DNA of 64,000 nucleotides from Bradyrhizobium sp. 200 (GCF_023100945.1 NZ_CP064689.1:3020001-3084000); one strand, 5' to 3'; counted from the first letter of the stretch, positions 39,480 to 49,101 are shown. Notes: generated from the letters alone by a model not told the origin. Numbers and translations: made by a program.

Positions 39480-39785
39480 ATGGCAAAGAAGAGTTCGATC
39501 GAGAAGAACAACCGGCGCAAGCGGATGGCCAAGAACGCTGCGCCTCAGCGCGCCAAGCTGAAGGCGATCATCGCCGACAAGACCAGGCCGATGGAAGAGC
39601 GGTTTGCGGCGACGCTGAAGCTCGCCCAGATGCCGCGCAACTCGTCGGTGACGCGCATCCGCAACCGCTGCGAACTGACCGGTCGTCCGCGCTCGAACTA
39701 CCGCAAGAACAAGCTCAGCCGCATCGCGCTGCGTGAACTCGGCTCCAAGGGCCTGGTTCCCGGGCTCGTGAAGTCGAGCTGGTAA
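39480..39785 (+). CDS. rpsN: 30S ribosomal protein S14 (zinc-free type)
   Basis: A 101-residue S14 of the long, C-minus form: only one cysteine ([14 protein letters not shown]) where zinc-binding S14 has a CxxC pair, with 40 extra residues at the N-terminus. It belongs to the 30S head. Confidence 0.98.
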   Translation: MAKKSSIEKNNRRKRMAKNAAPQRAKLKAIIADKTRPMEERFAATLKLAQMPRNSSVTRIRNRCELTGRPRSNYRKNKLSRIALRELGSKGLVPGLVKSSW

Positions 39786-39797
39786 GGAGGGTCGGAC

Positions 39798-40196
39798 ATG
39801 TCAACGCACGATCCGATTTCCGATCTCATCACCCGCATCCGCAACGCGCAGATGCGTTCGAAGTCCAAGGTCTCGACCCCGGGCTCGAAGATGCGCGCCA
39901 GCGTGCTCGAAGTGCTGAAGTCCGAGGGTTACATCCGCGGCTACGCCAGCGTCGAACATGCTTCGGGCCGCAGCGAACTCGAGATCGAACTGAAATATTT
40001 CGACGGCGAGCCCGTCATTCGCGAGATCGAGCGGGTTTCGAAGCCGGGCCGCCGGGTTTACGCTTCGGTGAAGAACCTGCCGCGGGTGAACAACGGTCTC
40101 GGCATTTCGGTGTTGTCGACGCCGAAGGGAATCATGGCTGACCACGACGCGCGCGACGCGAATGTGGGCGGCGAAGTTCTCTTCACGGTGTTCTGA
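39798..40196 (+). CDS. rpsH: 30S ribosomal protein S8
   Basis: A 132-residue S8 ([20 protein letters not shown]), with the conserved C-terminal [20 protein letters not shown]. It binds the central domain of 16S rRNA and in enterobacteria represses the spc operon at the L5 start. GGAGG precedes the ATG. Confidence 0.99.
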   Translation: MSTHDPISDLITRIRNAQMRSKSKVSTPGSKMRASVLEVLKSEGYIRGYASVEHASGRSELEIELKYFDGEPVIREIERVSKPGRRVYASVKNLPRVNNGLGISVLSTPKGIMADHDARDANVGGEVLFTVF

Positions 40197-40211
40197 GGAA
40201 GGATTTGAGCC

Positions 40212-40745
40212 ATGTCACGTGTTGGCAAACGGCCTGTGGCGATCCCGTCCGGTGTGACGGCGAGCGTCGAGGGGCAGACCGTCAAGGTGAAGGGGCCGAA
40301 GGGCCAGCTTCAGTTCGTCGTGCATGACGACGTCGAGGTGAAGTCCGAGAGCGGGGCGATCAAGGTCGCGCCGAAGTTCAAGACCAACCGCGCGCAGGCC
40401 ATGTACGGCACCGCGCGCGCGCAGGTCGCGAACCTGGTCGAGGGCGTCACCAAGGGCTTCGAGAAGAAGCTCGAGATCACCGGCGTCGGTTACCGCGCCG
40501 CGATGCAGGGCAAGAACCTGCAGCTCGCGCTCGGCTACAGCCACGATGTGGTCTACGCGATCCCGGAAGGCATCACCATCGCGGTGCCGAAGCCGACCGA
40601 GATCACGATCACGGGCACCGATTCCCAGCGGGTCGGGCAGGTCGCGGCCGAGATCCGCGCCTACCGTCCGCCGGAGCCCTACAAGGGCAAGGGCGTGAAG
40701 TACGCCAACGAATTCATCTTCCGCAAGGAAGGCAAGAAGAAGTAA
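40212..40745 (+). CDS. rplF: 50S ribosomal protein L6
   Basis: A 177-residue L6 with its two repeated domains. [20 protein letters not shown] opens the first, and [20 protein letters not shown] closes the second, near the sarcin-ricin loop. Confidence 0.99.
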   Translation: MSRVGKRPVAIPSGVTASVEGQTVKVKGPKGQLQFVVHDDVEVKSESGAIKVAPKFKTNRAQAMYGTARAQVANLVEGVTKGFEKKLEITGVGYRAAMQGKNLQLALGYSHDVVYAIPEGITIAVPKPTEITITGTDSQRVGQVAAEIRAYRPPEPYKGKGVKYANEFIFRKEGKKK

Positions 40746-40756
40746 CGGAGCCGGTC

Positions 40757-41116
40757 ATGTCACTCAAGGTAACGAATGCCCGGCGCAAGCAGCGTGTGCG
40801 CAACTCGCTGCGCCGGTCCGCCAATGGACGTCCGCGTCTGTCGGTGTTCCGTTCGTCGAAACACATCTACGCCCAGGTCATCGACGACCTGAAGGGCGAG
40901 ACGCTGGCTTCCGCCTCGTCGCTGGAAAAGACCATGCGCGATGGCGGCAATACGGGCGCCAACATCGATGCGGCCAAGGCCGTCGGCAAGCTGCTGGCGG
41001 AACGCGCCGTGCAGAAGGGCGTCAAGGAAGTGGTGTTCGACCGCGGTCAGTATCTCTATCACGGGCGCGTCAAGGCGCTTGCGGATGCGGCCCGCGAAAG
41101 CGGACTGAGCTTCTAA
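40757..41116 (+). CDS. rplR: 50S ribosomal protein L18
   Basis: A 119-residue L18 ([20 protein letters not shown]), with a basic N-terminus for 5S rRNA and the C-terminal [20 protein letters not shown]. Confidence 0.98.
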   Translation: MSLKVTNARRKQRVRNSLRRSANGRPRLSVFRSSKHIYAQVIDDLKGETLASASSLEKTMRDGGNTGANIDAAKAVGKLLAERAVQKGVKEVVFDRGQYLYHGRVKALADAARESGLSF

Positions 41117-41178
41117 CGAACCGGTTTTGGAAATTTACGAGGACAGGGGCTTTCTTCCCCTAAAGATTGGAAAACACC

Positions 41179-41754
41179 ATGGCAGGTGAACGCGAACGCG
41201 GCGGACGCGAACGGAGCAGGGATCGCGAGGAGCGCGACAGCGAGTTCGTCGACAAGCTCGTCCACATCAATCGCGTGGCGAAGGTCGTCAAGGGCGGCAA
41301 GCGCTTCGGCTTTGCGGCGCTGGTCGTGATCGGCGACCAGAAGGGCCGGGTCGGTTTCGGCCACGGCAAGGCGCGCGAAGTGCCCGAAGCGATCCGCAAG
41401 GCGACCGAGTCGGCCAAGCGCAACCTGACGCGCGTGGCGCTGCGCGAAGGCCGCACGCTGCATCACGACATCGCCGGCCGCCATGGCGCCGGCCGCGTCT
41501 ACCTGCGCGCGGCTCCGGCCGGTACCGGCATCATCGCCGGCGGCCCGATGCGCGCGGTGTTCGAAACGCTCGGCATCCAGGACGTGGTGGCGAAGTCGAT
41601 CGGCTCGTCGAATCCCTACAACATGGTTCGCGCCACCTTCGACGCGCTGAAGCATCAGGATTCGCCGCGTTCGGTGGCGGCCCGCCGCAACATCAAGGTG
41701 TCCACGCTGCAGTCGCGCCGCGTCGGCGGCGATGCCGAAGCGGTGGCTGAATAA
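41179..41754 (+). CDS. rpsE: 30S ribosomal protein S5
   Basis: A 191-residue S5. The N-terminal 23 residues are an unusual Arg/Glu-rich extension ([20 protein letters not shown]). The double-stranded-RNA-like domain ([20 protein letters not shown]) and the second domain with [20 protein letters not shown] follow. ATG 41179 is used. A TTG four codons earlier is possible. Confidence 0.98.
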   Translation: MAGERERGGRERSRDREERDSEFVDKLVHINRVAKVVKGGKRFGFAALVVIGDQKGRVGFGHGKAREVPEAIRKATESAKRNLTRVALREGRTLHHDIAGRHGAGRVYLRAAPAGTGIIAGGPMRAVFETLGIQDVVAKSIGSSNPYNMVRATFDALKHQDSPRSVAARRNIKVSTLQSRRVGGDAEAVAE

Positions 41755-41790
41755 CCGGCGCGTTTTTAGGCGCTCTTTGGAGTTACGATG

Positions 41791-41985
41791 ATGGCCAAGG
41801 CCGCAAAGACGATCAAGGTCGAGCAGACCGGCAGCGCGATCCGCCGCCACCACTCGCAGCGTGCGACGCTGATCGGCCTCAAGCTCAACAAGATCGGTCG
41901 TGTGACCGAGTTGCAGGACACGCCTGCAATTCGCGGCATGATCGCCAAGGTTCAACATCTCGTCCGCGTCGTCGGCGAGAAGTAG
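41791..41985 (+). CDS. rpmD: 50S ribosomal protein L30
   Basis: A 64-residue L30 ([20 protein letters not shown]). The ATG at 41788 directly before is an equal alternative. [19 protein letters not shown] sequence ([20 protein letters not shown]) is characteristic. It sits in the usual place between S5 and L15. Confidence 0.98.
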   Translation: MAKAAKTIKVEQTGSAIRRHHSQRATLIGLKLNKIGRVTELQDTPAIRGMIAKVQHLVRVVGEK

Positions 41986-42001
41986 GTAAGGAGACAGGGC
42001 G

Positions 42002-42490
42002 ATGAAGCTCAGCGATATCGCCGACAACGCCGGCTCGCGCAAGAAGCGCATGCGCGTCGGCCGTGGCATCGGTTCGGGCAAGGGCAAGACTTCGGGCCGC
42101 GGCGGCAAGGGCCAGACCGCGCGTTCGGGCGTGCGCATCAAAGGCTTCGAGGGCGGCCAGATGCCGCTGCATCGGCGGCTGCCGAAGCGCGGCTTCAACA
42201 ACATCTTCCGGCTCGACTTCGCCGAGATCAACCTTGACCGGCTGCAGCAGGCGATCGACGCCAAGCTGGTGGATGTCAAGGAGACCGTGACCGTCGAATC
42301 GCTGGTCAAGGCCGGAGTGATCCGTCGCGCCAAGGACGGCCTGCGGCTGCTCGGCCGCGGCGAACTCAAGGCCAAGCTCGCGATCGAGGTGCATGGCGCC
42401 TCCAAATCCGCGGTTGCTGCGGTCGAGAAGGCCGGTGGCACCGTGAAGATCCTGGCCCCGGCCAAGAAGGAAGAAGGCGAGGCGGCGTAA
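42002..42490 (+). CDS. rplO: 50S ribosomal protein L15
   Basis: A 162-residue L15 with the glycine-rich, basic N-terminal arm ([20 protein letters not shown]) that threads into 23S rRNA, and the conserved [17 protein letters not shown]. rpmJ (L36), which follows secY in many bacteria, is not in this cluster. Confidence 0.98.
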   Translation: MKLSDIADNAGSRKKRMRVGRGIGSGKGKTSGRGGKGQTARSGVRIKGFEGGQMPLHRRLPKRGFNNIFRLDFAEINLDRLQQAIDAKLVDVKETVTVESLVKAGVIRRAKDGLRLLGRGELKAKLAIEVHGASKSAVAAVEKAGGTVKILAPAKKEEGEAA

Positions 42491-42635
42491 CATCTGCGTC
42501 ATCGCCCGTTTTGTCGCGGGCAATCCGCGCGATAGGGCGATGGACTTATCGAAGCCGAGCACCAAATAATGTCCGGCGTCTGCCGATAGCCCCGCCCGGG
42601 GCATCGGCCTTGGGGCGGCGGGAGAAAGCCTGAAC

Positions 42636-43967
42636 ATGGTCTCAGCAGCAGAACAACTTGCGGCAAACCTCAATTTCGGCGCTTTGGCGAAGGCCGACGA
42701 ACTGAAGAAGCGCATCTGGTTTACGCTGGGTGCGCTGCTTGTTTATCGGCTCGGCACCTACATTCCGCTGCCCGGCATCGATCCCGCGGTCTGGGAGCAG
42801 GTCTTCAAGTCGCAGGCCGGCGGCATCCTCGGCATGTTCAACATGTTCGCCGGCGGCGGCATCAACCGTATGGCGATCTTCGCGCTGAACATCATGCCGT
42901 ACATCTCGGCATCGATCATCATCCAGCTCCTGACGACGGTATCGCCCAAGCTCGAGGCCTTGAAGAAGGAAGGCGAGGCGGGCCGCAAGACGCTGAACCA
43001 GTATACCCGCTACCTCACGGTGATTCTCGCCACGTTCCAGGCCTACGGCATCGCGATCGGACTTCAGGGGGCCGGCAACGTGGTCAGCGAGCCCGGGATG
43101 TTCTTCCTGATCTCCACCACGGTCACGCTGACCGGCGGCACCATGTTCCTGATGTGGCTCGGCGAGCAGATCACCTCGCGCGGCATCGGAAACGGCATTT
43201 CGCTGATCATTCTGGCCGGCATCGTTGCCGAGCTGCCGTCGGCGCTCGCCAACATGCTGGAACTGGGACGCCAGGGCGCGCTCTCGACCGGCCTGATCCT
43301 GATCGTGATCGTGATGGCGGTCGCCGTGATCGGCTTCATCGTCTTCATGGAGCGCGCGCAGCGGCGGCTTCTGATCCAGTATCCGAAGCGGCAGGTCGGC
43401 AACAAGATGTTCGAGGGCCAGTCCTCGCATCTGCCGCTCAAGCTCAACACCTCGGGCGTGATTCCGCCGATCTTCGCCTCGTCGCTGCTGCTGCTGCCGG
43501 CTACCGTCGCGAACTTCAACGCTGGCCAGGGTCCGGAATGGTTCCAGTGGATCAACACCCAGCTCAGCCACGGCCGCCCGCTGTTCCTGTTCCTCTATCT
43601 GGCGCTGATCGTGTTCTTCGCCTTCTTCTACACCGCGATCGTGTTCAACCCGACCGAGACCGCCGACAATCTGAAGAAGCATGGCGGCTTCATCCCCGGC
43701 ATCCGTCCGGGCGAGCGCACCGCCGAATATATCGACTACGTGCTGTCGCGGATCACCGTGCTGGGCGCGGTTTATCTGGCGATCGTCTGTCTGATTCCCG
43801 AAATCCTGATTTCCTATGCCTCGGTGCCGTTCTACTTCGGCGGAACCTCGCTTCTGATCGTCGTCAGCGTGACCATGGATACGGTGGCGCAGGTGCAGGG
43901 CTATCTCCTGGCCCATCAGTATGAGGGGCTGATCAGGAAGTCCAAGCTGAGGGGCCGCCGCCGCTGA
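42636..43967 (+). CDS. secY: preprotein translocase subunit SecY
   Basis: A 443-residue inner-membrane channel with about ten transmembrane helices. The plug region follows TYIPLPGIDPAVWEQVFKSQ. The cytosolic loop AQRRLLIQYPKRQVGNKMF binds SecA and the ribosome. TAEYIDYVLSRITVLGAVYL leads into helix 9. With SecE (4601) it makes the Sec channel. The 145 bases upstream lack an obvious promoter. Confidence 0.99.
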   Translation: MVSAAEQLAANLNFGALAKADELKKRIWFTLGALLVYRLGTYIPLPGIDPAVWEQVFKSQAGGILGMFNMFAGGGINRMAIFALNIMPYISASIIIQLLTTVSPKLEALKKEGEAGRKTLNQYTRYLTVILATFQAYGIAIGLQGAGNVVSEPGMFFLISTTVTLTGGTMFLMWLGEQITSRGIGNGISLIILAGIVAELPSALANMLELGRQGALSTGLILIVIVMAVAVIGFIVFMERAQRRLLIQYPKRQVGNKMFEGQSSHLPLKLNTSGVIPPIFASSLLLLPATVANFNAGQGPEWFQWINTQLSHGRPLFLFLYLALIVFFAFFYTAIVFNPTETADNLKKHGGFIPGIRPGERTAEYIDYVLSRITVLGAVYLAIVCLIPEILISYASVPFYFGGTSLLIVVSVTMDTVAQVQGYLLAHQYEGLIRKSKLRGRRR

Positions 43968-44042
43968 CGGGCGGGCACGCGTGGTCTGATATTCAATAGA
44001 GGTGTGCGGCGTTTCGCTCACCAAGCCGGGGGGCGAAAAGTC

Positions 44043-44888
44043 ATGAGATTGATCCTTTTGGGTCCGCCGGGTGCGGGTAAGGGGACCCAGGCACAGCGGC
44101 TGGTTCAGAAGTACGGCCTCGTCCAGCTCTCGACCGGCGAGATGCTGCGTGCGGCGGTCGCAGCCCAAACGCCGGTCGGCCTGCAGGCCAAAGACATCAT
44201 GGCGAGCGGCGCGCTGGTGCCGGATGAGATCGTGATCGGGATCATCTCCGACCGTCTCGACCAGCCCGACATGAAGAACGGTTTCATCCTCGACGGCTTT
44301 CCGCGCACGGTGCCGCAGGCGGCAGCCCTCGACGAACTCCTGAAGCGGAAGCACATCCGGCTCGACGCCGTGATCGAGCTGCGCGTCAACGAGAGCGCGC
44401 TGCTGGACCGCGTCGAGACGCGCGTCGCCGAGATGCGGGCGCGCGGCGAGGAAGTGCGAATAGACGATACCCCGGAAGTGCTGTCGAAGCGGCTGGCGAG
44501 CTACCGGTCGTTGACCGAACCGCTGATCCACTATTATTCCGAGCGTCGGAAGCTAGCCACCGTCGATGGGATGATGACCATCGAGCAGGTCACAAGGGAG
44601 ATCAACCGGATCCTGGCCGCCGTCGGCGCAGTGGAACCCAAAGCTGCGCCGGCCCGGAAGGCCAGGGGAGCCGCCAGGAAGACCGCCAGGCCCACGGGCA
44701 AAAAGGTCGCCAAAACCGCCAAGAAGGCCGCCAAACCGGCGCCCAGGGCCGGCAAGCCGGCTTCCAGGGCGGCTAAGAAGGCCGTTTCAGCGGCCAGGGG
44801 GCGGGGAACCGGCAAGGCCAAAAAGGCTGCAAATAAGGCCGCTCCGAGGGCCGCCAAAAAGGTCACGAAAAAGCGAGCTAAGCGGTAG
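44043..44888 (+). CDS. adk: adenylate kinase with a histone-H1-like basic tail
   Basis: A 281-residue protein. Residues 1 to about 195 are a complete short-LID adenylate kinase: P-loop GPPGAGKGT (residues 7-15), AMP-binding LSTGEMLR and GFILDGFPRTVPQA (about 80-93), and the LID Arg/Asp in RIDDTPEVLSKRL. It interconverts AMP, ATP and ADP. Residues 200-281 are an extra tail of Lys, Ala, Arg and Pro: about 32 of 82 residues are Lys or Arg and none is Asp or Glu. The tail resembles histone H1 or the alanine-lysine tails of bacterial nucleoid proteins. ATG 44043 follows GGGGGGCGAAAAGTC. The tail is in the same frame with no stop or shift, and adk is in its usual place after secY. Confidence 0.97.
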   Translation: MRLILLGPPGAGKGTQAQRLVQKYGLVQLSTGEMLRAAVAAQTPVGLQAKDIMASGALVPDEIVIGIISDRLDQPDMKNGFILDGFPRTVPQAAALDELLKRKHIRLDAVIELRVNESALLDRVETRVAEMRARGEEVRIDDTPEVLSKRLASYRSLTEPLIHYYSERRKLATVDGMMTIEQVTREINRILAAVGAVEPKAAPARKARGAARKTARPTGKKVAKTAKKAAKPAPRAGKPASRAAKKAVSAARGRGTGKAKKAANKAAPRAAKKVTKKRAKR

Positions 44889-44894
44889 GGACGG

Positions 44895-44923
44895 TTGACG
44901 AAACCGAGTTGAATCCTTTAATA
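44895..44923 (+). promoter_or_regulatory. possible internal promoter upstream of rpsM
   Basis: TTGACG (44895-44900), a 17-base spacer and TTAATA (44918-44923) lie seven bases after the adk stop, within a 185-base gap. It would separately drive rpsM-rpsK-rpoA-rplQ. Confidence 0.45.
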
Positions 44924-45073
44924 AGCCCGCATCCAAGTCGGATAGTTTTATGACGATGCCGGGCCCCGAAGCAGATGAGGGGAAGGGCGTCGTGTTCGCG
45001 TTTGCGGACACCTGCCCGAGATAGCAAGAACTTAAGGCCGCTCCATGAGGGATCGGCGACAGGAGAGAAGTCC

Positions 45074-45442
45074 GTGGCCCGTATTGCCGGCGTGAATATC
45101 CCGACCAACAAGCGCGTTCTGATCGCGCTCCAGTACATTCATGGCATCGGCCAGAAGAACGCGGCCGAGATCGTCGAGAAGGTCAAGATCCCCTTGGATC
45201 GTCGCGTCAGCCAGTTGAGCGACCAGGAAGTTTTGCAGATCCGCGAAGTGATCGACCGCGACTATCTGGTCGAAGGCGACCTTCGCCGCGAGACCGGTAT
45301 CAACATCAAGCGGCTGATGGACCTTGGCTGCTATCGCGGCCTGCGTCATCGCCGCGGCCTGCCGGTGCGCGGTCAGCGCACCCACACCAACGCGCGCACG
45401 CGCAAGGGCCCGGCCAAGTCGATCGCCGGCAAGAAGAAGTAA
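45074..45442 (+). CDS. rpsM: 30S ribosomal protein S13
   Basis: A 122-residue S13, starting at GTG 45074 with AGGAGAGAAG upstream. [20 protein letters not shown] is the N-terminus, and the basic [20 protein letters not shown] tail reaches the tRNAs at the A and P sites. A palindromic repeat follows four bases after the stop. Confidence 0.98.
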   Translation: MARIAGVNIPTNKRVLIALQYIHGIGQKNAAEIVEKVKIPLDRRVSQLSDQEVLQIREVIDRDYLVEGDLRRETGINIKRLMDLGCYRGLRHRRGLPVRGQRTHTNARTRKGPAKSIAGKKK

Positions 45443-45446
45443 GTTT

Positions 45447-45512
45447 GCGAATAGCGAATAGGGAGTGGCGAATAGTTTCCATTCGCTACTCGCCGTCAGC
45501 TACTCGCGTTTT
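45447..45512. repeat. intra-operon palindrome, copy 2 (rpsM-rpsK)
   Basis: GCGAATAGCGAATAGGGAGT and GGCGAATAG (45447-45475) face ATTCGCTACTCGCCGTCAGC and TACTCGC (45481-45507), an imperfect stem of about 27 bases around TTTCC. A run of six T's follows within three bases, which makes this copy terminator-like although it lies inside the operon. Confidence 0.75.
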
Positions 45513-45570
45513 TTCGGTGTAGCCGCTGGCAGTACGGCGGCGTTTGAGATCACAGGAAGGTTTTTAGATA

Positions 45571-45960
45571 ATGGGCAAGGAAGCCACCCGCGTACGCCGT
45601 CGCGAACGCAAGAACATCGCCTCCGGCATCGCGCACGTCAATTCATCGTTCAACAACACGACCATCACCATCACCGACGCGCAGGGCAACACCATTGCCT
45701 GGTCCTCGGCCGGCACGATGGGCTTCAAGGGCTCGCGCAAGTCGACCCCCTATGCCGCGCAGGTCGCGGCTGAAGATGTTTCCAAGAAGGCGCAGGAACA
45801 CGGCATGCGCACGCTGGAAGTGGAAGTTGCCGGTCCCGGTTCGGGCCGTGAATCGGCGCTTCGTGCGCTGCAGGCGGCGGGCTTCACCGTGACGTCGATC
45901 CGTGACGTGACGACGATCCCGCACAATGGCTGCCGTCCGCGCAAGCGCCGGCGCGTCTGA
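45571..45960 (+). CDS. rpsK: 30S ribosomal protein S11
   Basis: A 129-residue S11. [20 protein letters not shown] and the C-terminal [17 protein letters not shown] are diagnostic. It forms the mRNA exit platform with S7 and S18. GGAAGG lies before the ATG. Confidence 0.99.
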   Translation: MGKEATRVRRRERKNIASGIAHVNSSFNNTTITITDAQGNTIAWSSAGTMGFKGSRKSTPYAAQVAAEDVSKKAQEHGMRTLEVEVAGPGSGRESALRALQAAGFTVTSIRDVTTIPHNGCRPRKRRRV

Positions 45961-46099
45961 TATCTGGTCGCGGGCGGCTCGCGCCGCCTCGCGATTGTTT
46001 TTGGAATTTTGACTGCCGCGGACTGATCCGCGATCTCCAACGCCGGTGATTTGAAGGCAAATCGACTGGCCGGTCTATTGACCCGAAGGGGTGACAAAA

Positions 46100-47119
46100 G
46101 TGACGATCCAGAAAAATTGGCAAGAACTCATTCGACCGAACAAGCTGCAGGTAACGGCGGGATCCGATGCGACCCGGTTTGCGACCGTCGTCGCCGAACC
46201 GCTCGAGCGCGGCTTCGGCCAGACGCTCGGTAACGCGCTGCGCCGCATCCTTTTGTCGTCGCTGCAGGGCGCGGCCGTGCAGTCGGTGCACATCGACGGC
46301 GTGCTGCACGAGTTCTCCTCGATCGCGGGCGTTCGCGAGGACGTCACCGACATCGTGCTCAACATCAAGGACATCTCGATCAAGATGCAGGGCGAAGGCC
46401 CCAAGCGCATGGTCGTGAAGAAGTCGGGTCCGGGCGTCGTCACCGCCGGCGACATCCAGACCGTCGGCGACATCGTGGTGCTCAATCCCGACCTGCAGAT
46501 CTGCACGCTGGACGAGGGCGCGGAAATCCGCATGGAGTTCACGGTCGCGGCCGGCAAGGGCTATGTCGCCGCCGAGCGTAACCGGCCCGAGGATGCGCCG
46601 ATCGGCCTGATCCCGGTCGACAGCCTGTTCTCGCCCGTTCGCAAGGTCTCCTACAAGGTCGAGAACACCCGCGAGGGCCAGATCCTCGACTACGACAAGC
46701 TGACCATGACGATCGAGACCAACGGCGCGATCTCGCCGGAAGACGCGGTGGCCTATGCCGCCCGCATCCTGCAGGATCAGCTCAACGTGTTCGTGAACTT
46801 CGAAGAGCCGCGCAAGGAAGTGGCGCAGGAGATCATCCCCGATCTCGCCTTCAACCCGGCGTTCCTCAAGAAGGTCGACGAGCTCGAACTGTCGGTGCGT
46901 TCGGCAAACTGCCTGAAGAACGACAACATCGTCTACATCGGCGACCTCGTGCAGAAGTCGGAAGCGGAAATGCTCCGCACCCCGAACTTCGGCCGCAAGT
47001 CGCTGAACGAGATCAAGGAAGTGCTGGCCCAGATGGGTCTGCATCTCGGCATGGAAGTGCCGGGCTGGCCGCCGGAGAACATCGACGAGCTCGCCAAGCG
47101 CTTCGAAGATCACTATTGA
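46100..47119 (+). CDS. rpoA: DNA-directed RNA polymerase subunit alpha
   Basis: A 339-residue alpha subunit from GTG 46100 ([15 protein letters not shown]), favoured over the GTG at 46091 because AAGGGG at 46086-46090 is correctly spaced only for 46100. The N-terminal dimerisation domain contains [20 protein letters not shown]. The C-terminal domain ([20 protein letters not shown], then [20 protein letters not shown]) binds UP elements and activators. It initiates polymerase assembly with beta and beta prime (encoded at 11664-20133). Confidence 0.98.
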   Translation: MTIQKNWQELIRPNKLQVTAGSDATRFATVVAEPLERGFGQTLGNALRRILLSSLQGAAVQSVHIDGVLHEFSSIAGVREDVTDIVLNIKDISIKMQGEGPKRMVVKKSGPGVVTAGDIQTVGDIVVLNPDLQICTLDEGAEIRMEFTVAAGKGYVAAERNRPEDAPIGLIPVDSLFSPVRKVSYKVENTREGQILDYDKLTMTIETNGAISPEDAVAYAARILQDQLNVFVNFEEPRKEVAQEIIPDLAFNPAFLKKVDELELSVRSANCLKNDNIVYIGDLVQKSEAEMLRTPNFGRKSLNEIKEVLAQMGLHLGMEVPGWPPENIDELAKRFEDHY

Positions 47120-47187
47120 GCGAATAGGCAGTGGCGAATAGCGAATAGAGAAGAAACTACTCGCTACTCACCATTCGCTACTCGTCA
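47120..47187. repeat. intra-operon palindrome, copy 3 (rpoA-rplQ)
   Basis: It begins directly after the rpoA stop. GCGAATAGGCAGTGGCGAAT and AGCGAATAG (47120-47148) face CTACTCGCTACTCACCATTC and GCTACTCGTC (47157-47186) around AGAAGAAA. It belongs to the same family as the elements at 32855 and 45447. Confidence 0.75.
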
Positions 47188-47267
47188 CCCGGGCGAACGC
47201 AGGAAGCCCACCTGAGCAAAAGTCCGACGAACCGTCGCGACGAAAGACAAACCAAGGAATAGTTCAA

Positions 47268-47684
47268 ATGCGTCACGGCAAGGTTCATCGTAAGCTCAAC
47301 CGCACCGCCGAGCATCGCCGCGCGATGTTCGCCAACATGTGCGCCGCGCTGATCAAGCACGAGCAGATCGTCACCACGCTCCCGAAGGCGAAGGAATTGC
47401 GCCCGATCGTCGAGAAGCTGGTCACCCTCGGCAAGAAGGGCGGGCTTGCCATGCGCCGCCAGGCGATCTCCGAGATGCGCGACAAGGATCAGGTCAAGAA
47501 GCTGTTCGACACGCTGGCGACCCGGTACAAGGACCGCCAGGGCGGCTACACCCGCATCATCAAGGCCGGCTTCCGCTACGGCGACAACGCGCCGATGGCC
47601 GTGATCGAATTCGTCGACCGCGACGTCGATGCCAAGGGCCTGGACTCCGGCCCGGTGCAGGAAAAGTCCGCCGAAGCGGCGTAA
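47268..47684 (+). CDS. rplQ: 50S ribosomal protein L17
   Basis: A 138-residue L17 ([20 protein letters not shown]), with [20 protein letters not shown] as its second hallmark. It lies at the polypeptide exit and is the last gene of the cluster. The terminator at 47707 follows. Confidence 0.99.
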   Translation: MRHGKVHRKLNRTAEHRRAMFANMCAALIKHEQIVTTLPKAKELRPIVEKLVTLGKKGGLAMRRQAISEMRDKDQVKKLFDTLATRYKDRQGGYTRIIKAGFRYGDNAPMAVIEFVDRDVDAKGLDSGPVQEKSAEAA

Positions 47685-47706
47685 GTCTTCCAAAATCGCA
47701 AGTTTC

Positions 47707-47735
47707 AAAAGCGGCGCTTTTAGCGCCGCTTTTTT
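47707..47735 (+). terminator. intrinsic terminator after rplQ
   Basis: AAAAGCGGCGCT (47707-47718) pairs perfectly with AGCGCCGCTTTT (47722-47733) around TTT, with two more T's. It closes the ribosomal protein supercluster. Confidence 0.88.
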
Positions 47736-47811
47736 GTTGGCCGGCGCGCCCGGCATCTCGCCACCGTGTGGGTTGATAGGAACCCTCGGGCGCCGCAGAC
47801 GTTCAACATAC

Positions 47812-48270
47812 ATGAGCAGAGCGTTCGTCAAGGATACAGAGGATGTCGAAGATCTGCCGGACCGGCCGATCTCCGATCTACCGAATGACGTCACGGCTGA
47901 AGGTCTTCGCCGAATCGAGGAAGCGTTGGCCGAGGCTGAGGCGGCGCAAGCTGCAGCGCAGTCCGCGGGGGATCGCGCGGCCCTGGCCAGCGCCCGCCGC
48001 GACCTCCGTTATTGGAGTGCGCGCCGCGCCACGGCGAGAATGGCTCCCGAGCCCACCGATAATTCAGTCGCACGCTTCGGCCACACCGTCACCATCGTAC
48101 GCGAGGATGACCGCCGGCAGACCTTTCGCATCGTCGGCGAAGACGAAGCCGACCCCGCACGAGGGACGATCTCGCATGCGTCGCCGCTGGCGCGCGCGCT
48201 GTTCGGCAAGGGTGTCGGCGATGCCGTCGTCATCGCCGGAGGCGAAGCGGAGATCGTCGAAATCCGGTGA
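47812..48270 (+). CDS. GreA/GreB-family elongation factor-like protein
   Basis: A 152-residue protein with a short N-terminal coiled coil (LRRIEEALAEAEAAQAAAQS) and a GreA/B-type C-terminal domain (FGHTVTIVREDDRRQTFRIV, then GTISHASPLARALFGKGVGD). GreA cleaves backtracked RNA through two acidic residues at the coiled-coil tip. Here the coil is shorter than in GreA, and an acidic pair at its tip is not evident, so it may be a Gre-fold paralogue (like Rnk) that binds RNA polymerase without cleavage activity. The ATG at 47812 has only a weak ribosome site. Confidence 0.82.
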   Translation: MSRAFVKDTEDVEDLPDRPISDLPNDVTAEGLRRIEEALAEAEAAQAAAQSAGDRAALASARRDLRYWSARRATARMAPEPTDNSVARFGHTVTIVREDDRRQTFRIVGEDEADPARGTISHASPLARALFGKGVGDAVVIAGGEAEIVEIR

Positions 48271-48293
48271 TCAATTGTGGTCGGAGGTTCGCG

Positions 48294-48590
48294 ATGTCGG
48301 CCTATGTTATTTCCGAAGTTGAGATGCGCGATGCGGCGGGTTTCGAGGCTTATCGCATCATCGCCGCGAAGACGATCGCGCAGTATGGCGGGCGCTATTT
48401 AGTCCGCCGCGGCGTCGCAAATTTGATCGAAGGCGGCCCACCACCGAAAACCATCATTGTGGTCGAATTTCCAACGATAGAACGTTTGCGTGAATGGTAC
48501 GCTTCGCCGGAATACGCGGAGGCCTTGAGGGTGCGGCGGACGGCGCTGGATCGACGGCTGATCTTCGTTGAGGGCGTCGCGCCAATTTGA
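48294..48590 (+). CDS. DUF1330 domain-containing protein
   Basis: A 98-residue protein starting at ATG 48294 after GGAGG. MSAYVISEVEMRDAAGFEAY and the EFPTIERLREWYASPEYAEA stretch are typical of the DUF1330 dimeric alpha/beta-barrel family. Function is unknown. It may be an enzyme or binding protein for small aromatic compounds, by fold analogy only. It follows the Gre-like gene after 23 bases. Confidence 0.88.
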   Translation: MSAYVISEVEMRDAAGFEAYRIIAAKTIAQYGGRYLVRRGVANLIEGGPPPKTIIVVEFPTIERLREWYASPEYAEALRVRRTALDRRLIFVEGVAPI

Positions 48591-48738
48591 GCTGCAGTGC
48601 GATGTCGCGCCGAAAGCTGCGCGTCAGGCGATAGCTTTGCGCATTCAACGCGCCGCGGTGCCGCATTCTTCTAGGAACAAGAGGGAGAAAAATCTGTTTT
48701 TCCTGCAGCCGCGCTGATGCGATTTGAGGAGGAACCAG

Positions 48739-49080
48739 ATGAAGAAGCTATTCATGATTGCGGCGGCAGCGTCGCTGGTTGCGACGATGGCCAACGCGCA
48801 GACCACCGTCGAGACGACGACTGGAGCTGCAGGTGCGACGGTTCGGATCGAGCCGGAATATCGCACCCGGATCAAGAGCTATGTGACCGAGCATAAGATC
48901 CGCCCGGTGGAAATGCGGGAAAGGATCGTGGTTGGCGCCAAGGTGCCGACCGAGGTCGAACTCGAGGCGGTGCCTTCCGATTGGGGCCCGACAGTGACGA
49001 AGTATCGCTATGTCTATTCGAACGACCGCGTGATGCTGGTCGATCCCGCCACCCGCACGGTGGTGCATGAAATCGACTGA
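48739..49080 (+). CDS. secreted DUF1236-like protein
   Basis: A 113-residue exported protein starting at ATG 48739 (GAGGAGGAACC upstream). The signal peptide MKKLFMIAAAASLVATMANA is cleaved after ANAQ. The mature part (IEPEYRTRIKSYVTEHKIRP, then DRVMLVDPATRTVVHEID) matches the DUF1236 pattern found repeatedly in Bradyrhizobium. Function is unknown. It is probably periplasmic. Confidence 0.82.
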   Translation: MKKLFMIAAAASLVATMANAQTTVETTTGAAGATVRIEPEYRTRIKSYVTEHKIRPVEMRERIVVGAKVPTEVELEAVPSDWGPTVTKYRYVYSNDRVMLVDPATRTVVHEID

Positions 49081-49101
49081 GGTGCTCTTGCAGCGCCATG
49101 C

